64,000 nt of DNA, from NCBI GenBank assembly GCA_036377675.1, contig DASUXY010000032.1:1-64000 (forward strand). The letters run 5' to 3'. Shown in pieces: positions 63,505 through 64,000 of the stretch. Position numbers and translations under genes: made by a program. The DNA comes from DASUXY01 sp036377675 (GTDB taxonomy: Bacteria; Bacillota; Bacilli; Bacillales; Amphibacillaceae). The notes beneath the pieces were generated by a model. It saw nothing but the letters and a program-made list of their open reading frames with translations. It was not told the origin of the DNA and ran no database searches. Positions within the stretch are counted from its first letter, which is position 1, and each line of letters begins with the position of its first letter.

Positions 63505-63837
63505 ATGAATGAAGAAAGGACGAAGCAATTGTTTCAAGCTCTACAAGAAATCTCAACGACTGTAGAAGGAACACAAAAAGATGTTCATACGATCAAGAAA
63601 CAAGTGACGAACATCGAGGGTAGAGTCACAAGCATCGAAGACCGGATGACGAACATCGAAGGGCGAGTCACAAATATCGAAGACAGATTGACAAGCATCG
63701 AAACGGATATGAAACAAATGAAAAAGGACATTCATAAAATAAATAATAAGTTGTCTATTCATTGGGATGATTTAGGGGACACACGGGCCGATGTAAAGAT
63801 GATTCAAAAAGAATTGAATTTAGATAAAAAGGTTTGA
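63505..63837 (+). CDS. Small coiled-coil protein of heptad repeats
   Basis: 110 residues. Five heptads of the type VTNIEGR / VTSIEDR / MTNIEGR / VTNIEDR / LTSIETD at about 34-68 make a regular coiled coil with hydrophobic a and d positions, extended on both sides by weaker heptads. Charged C-terminal tail. Function unknown; similar repeat proteins are frequent in bacilli and phages. ATG behind AAAGGAGG. Confidence 0.75.
   Translation: MNEERTKQLFQALQEISTTVEGTQKDVHTIKKQVTNIEGRVTSIEDRMTNIEGRVTNIEDRLTSIETDMKQMKKDIHKINNKLSIHWDDLGDTRADVKMIQKELNLDKKV
63604..63708 (+). repeat. Five tandem 21-bp repeats inside the coiled-coil gene
   Basis: Units start at 63604, 63625, 63646, 63667 and 63688 and follow GTGACGAACATCGAAGGNNGA; alternate units are more alike, giving a 42-bp higher period. 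Length can change by whole heptads through slippage. Confidence 0.85.
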
Positions 63838-64000
63838 ATTCCAAATTGAATTTACGAGTGATTACTCGTGAAAGCTTTCCATTTTAAATATTGTTTTGCA
63901 ATGATTCTTCAGCGTTGCTCATTATGACCCACACACTTACGCAACCAATGTCCCTCTAGTATCTGTCGATTTACTTCAAATCAATTGATTTATTCAGTTC
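63838..64000. other. Right-edge intergenic sequence
   Basis: Contains a small inverted repeat ACGAGTGATTACTCGT near 63854-63869 without a T-run. No gene or promoter is supported. Confidence 0.3.

Noticed and set aside
63604..63708. Tandem 21-bp repeats considered as a CRISPR-like or integration repeat array
   Set aside because: They are in frame, lack spacers and encode heptads of a coiled coil.

Overview
The window is typical chromosomal DNA of a low-GC Gram-positive bacterium of the Bacillaceae type. The evidence is strong Shine-Dalgarno sites (AAGGAGG), frequent TTG/GTG starts, TTGACA-17-TATAAT promoters, and Bacillus-type genes: SigL/RpoN, CvfB, YtaF, YmaF, YesK-like, YvrA-like BtuD-CbiZ fusion, unimodular QueF. 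I cannot name the species. No tRNA, rRNA, CRISPR array, insertion sequence or prophage was seen.

Layout. 1-6.4 kb: tail of an unknown gene, a glutarate 2-hydroxylase (GlaH/CsiD), a FetAB-type exporter, a molybdate transporter (modABC) and a YitT-family membrane protein. 6.6-13.7 kb: a probable catabolic island with a DoeA/EutD-like hydrolase, a D-2-hydroxyacid dehydrogenase, a GntR/FCD regulator, a D-amino-acid aminotransferase, an alanine racemase and a tartrate/D-malate-type dehydrogenase. Copies of a TTGTCGAC-type site lie at two of its promoters. 14.0-19.9 kb: a cobalamin-riboswitch-controlled corrinoid salvage operon (btuF, btuC, btuD-cbiZ, cbiA-like, corrinoid adenosyltransferase); its CbiA-like protein lacks the glutaminase cysteine. 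19.9-32.5 kb: leucyl aminopeptidase, an ABC importer with a HAD phosphatase, a decayed GlpP-type antiterminator, a secreted lipase and an acyl-CoA dehydrogenase-like flavoprotein.

32.6-53.8 kb is mostly housekeeping: sigma-54, a KamA-family radical SAM enzyme, a GalT-like protein, the pstSCAB phosphate transporter behind a Pho box, queF behind a preQ1-I riboswitch, glpK, a Thr/Ser-dehydratase-like enzyme, an NCS2 permease, a Cof-type phosphatase, cvfB, an orphan E2 acyltransferase with an altered catalytic motif, an atypical SDR, ytaF, ferredoxin, ymaF and rodA.

54.0-63.4 kb is a cell-wall amino-sugar recovery locus: cytoplasmic NagZ, BadF-type amino-sugar kinase, an ABC sugar importer without its own ATPase, MurQ, the PTS permease MurP and MupG. 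It appears to join two import routes for peptidoglycan disaccharides that meet at MurNAc-6-phosphate. The window ends with a small coiled-coil protein built from 21-bp repeats.

The candidates for undescribed biology are the DoeA-like/D-amino-acid island, the cysteine-less CbiA in the B12 operon and the two-route muropeptide locus. All functions are inferred from recognised motifs and context; nothing was searched or computed beyond reading the sequence.
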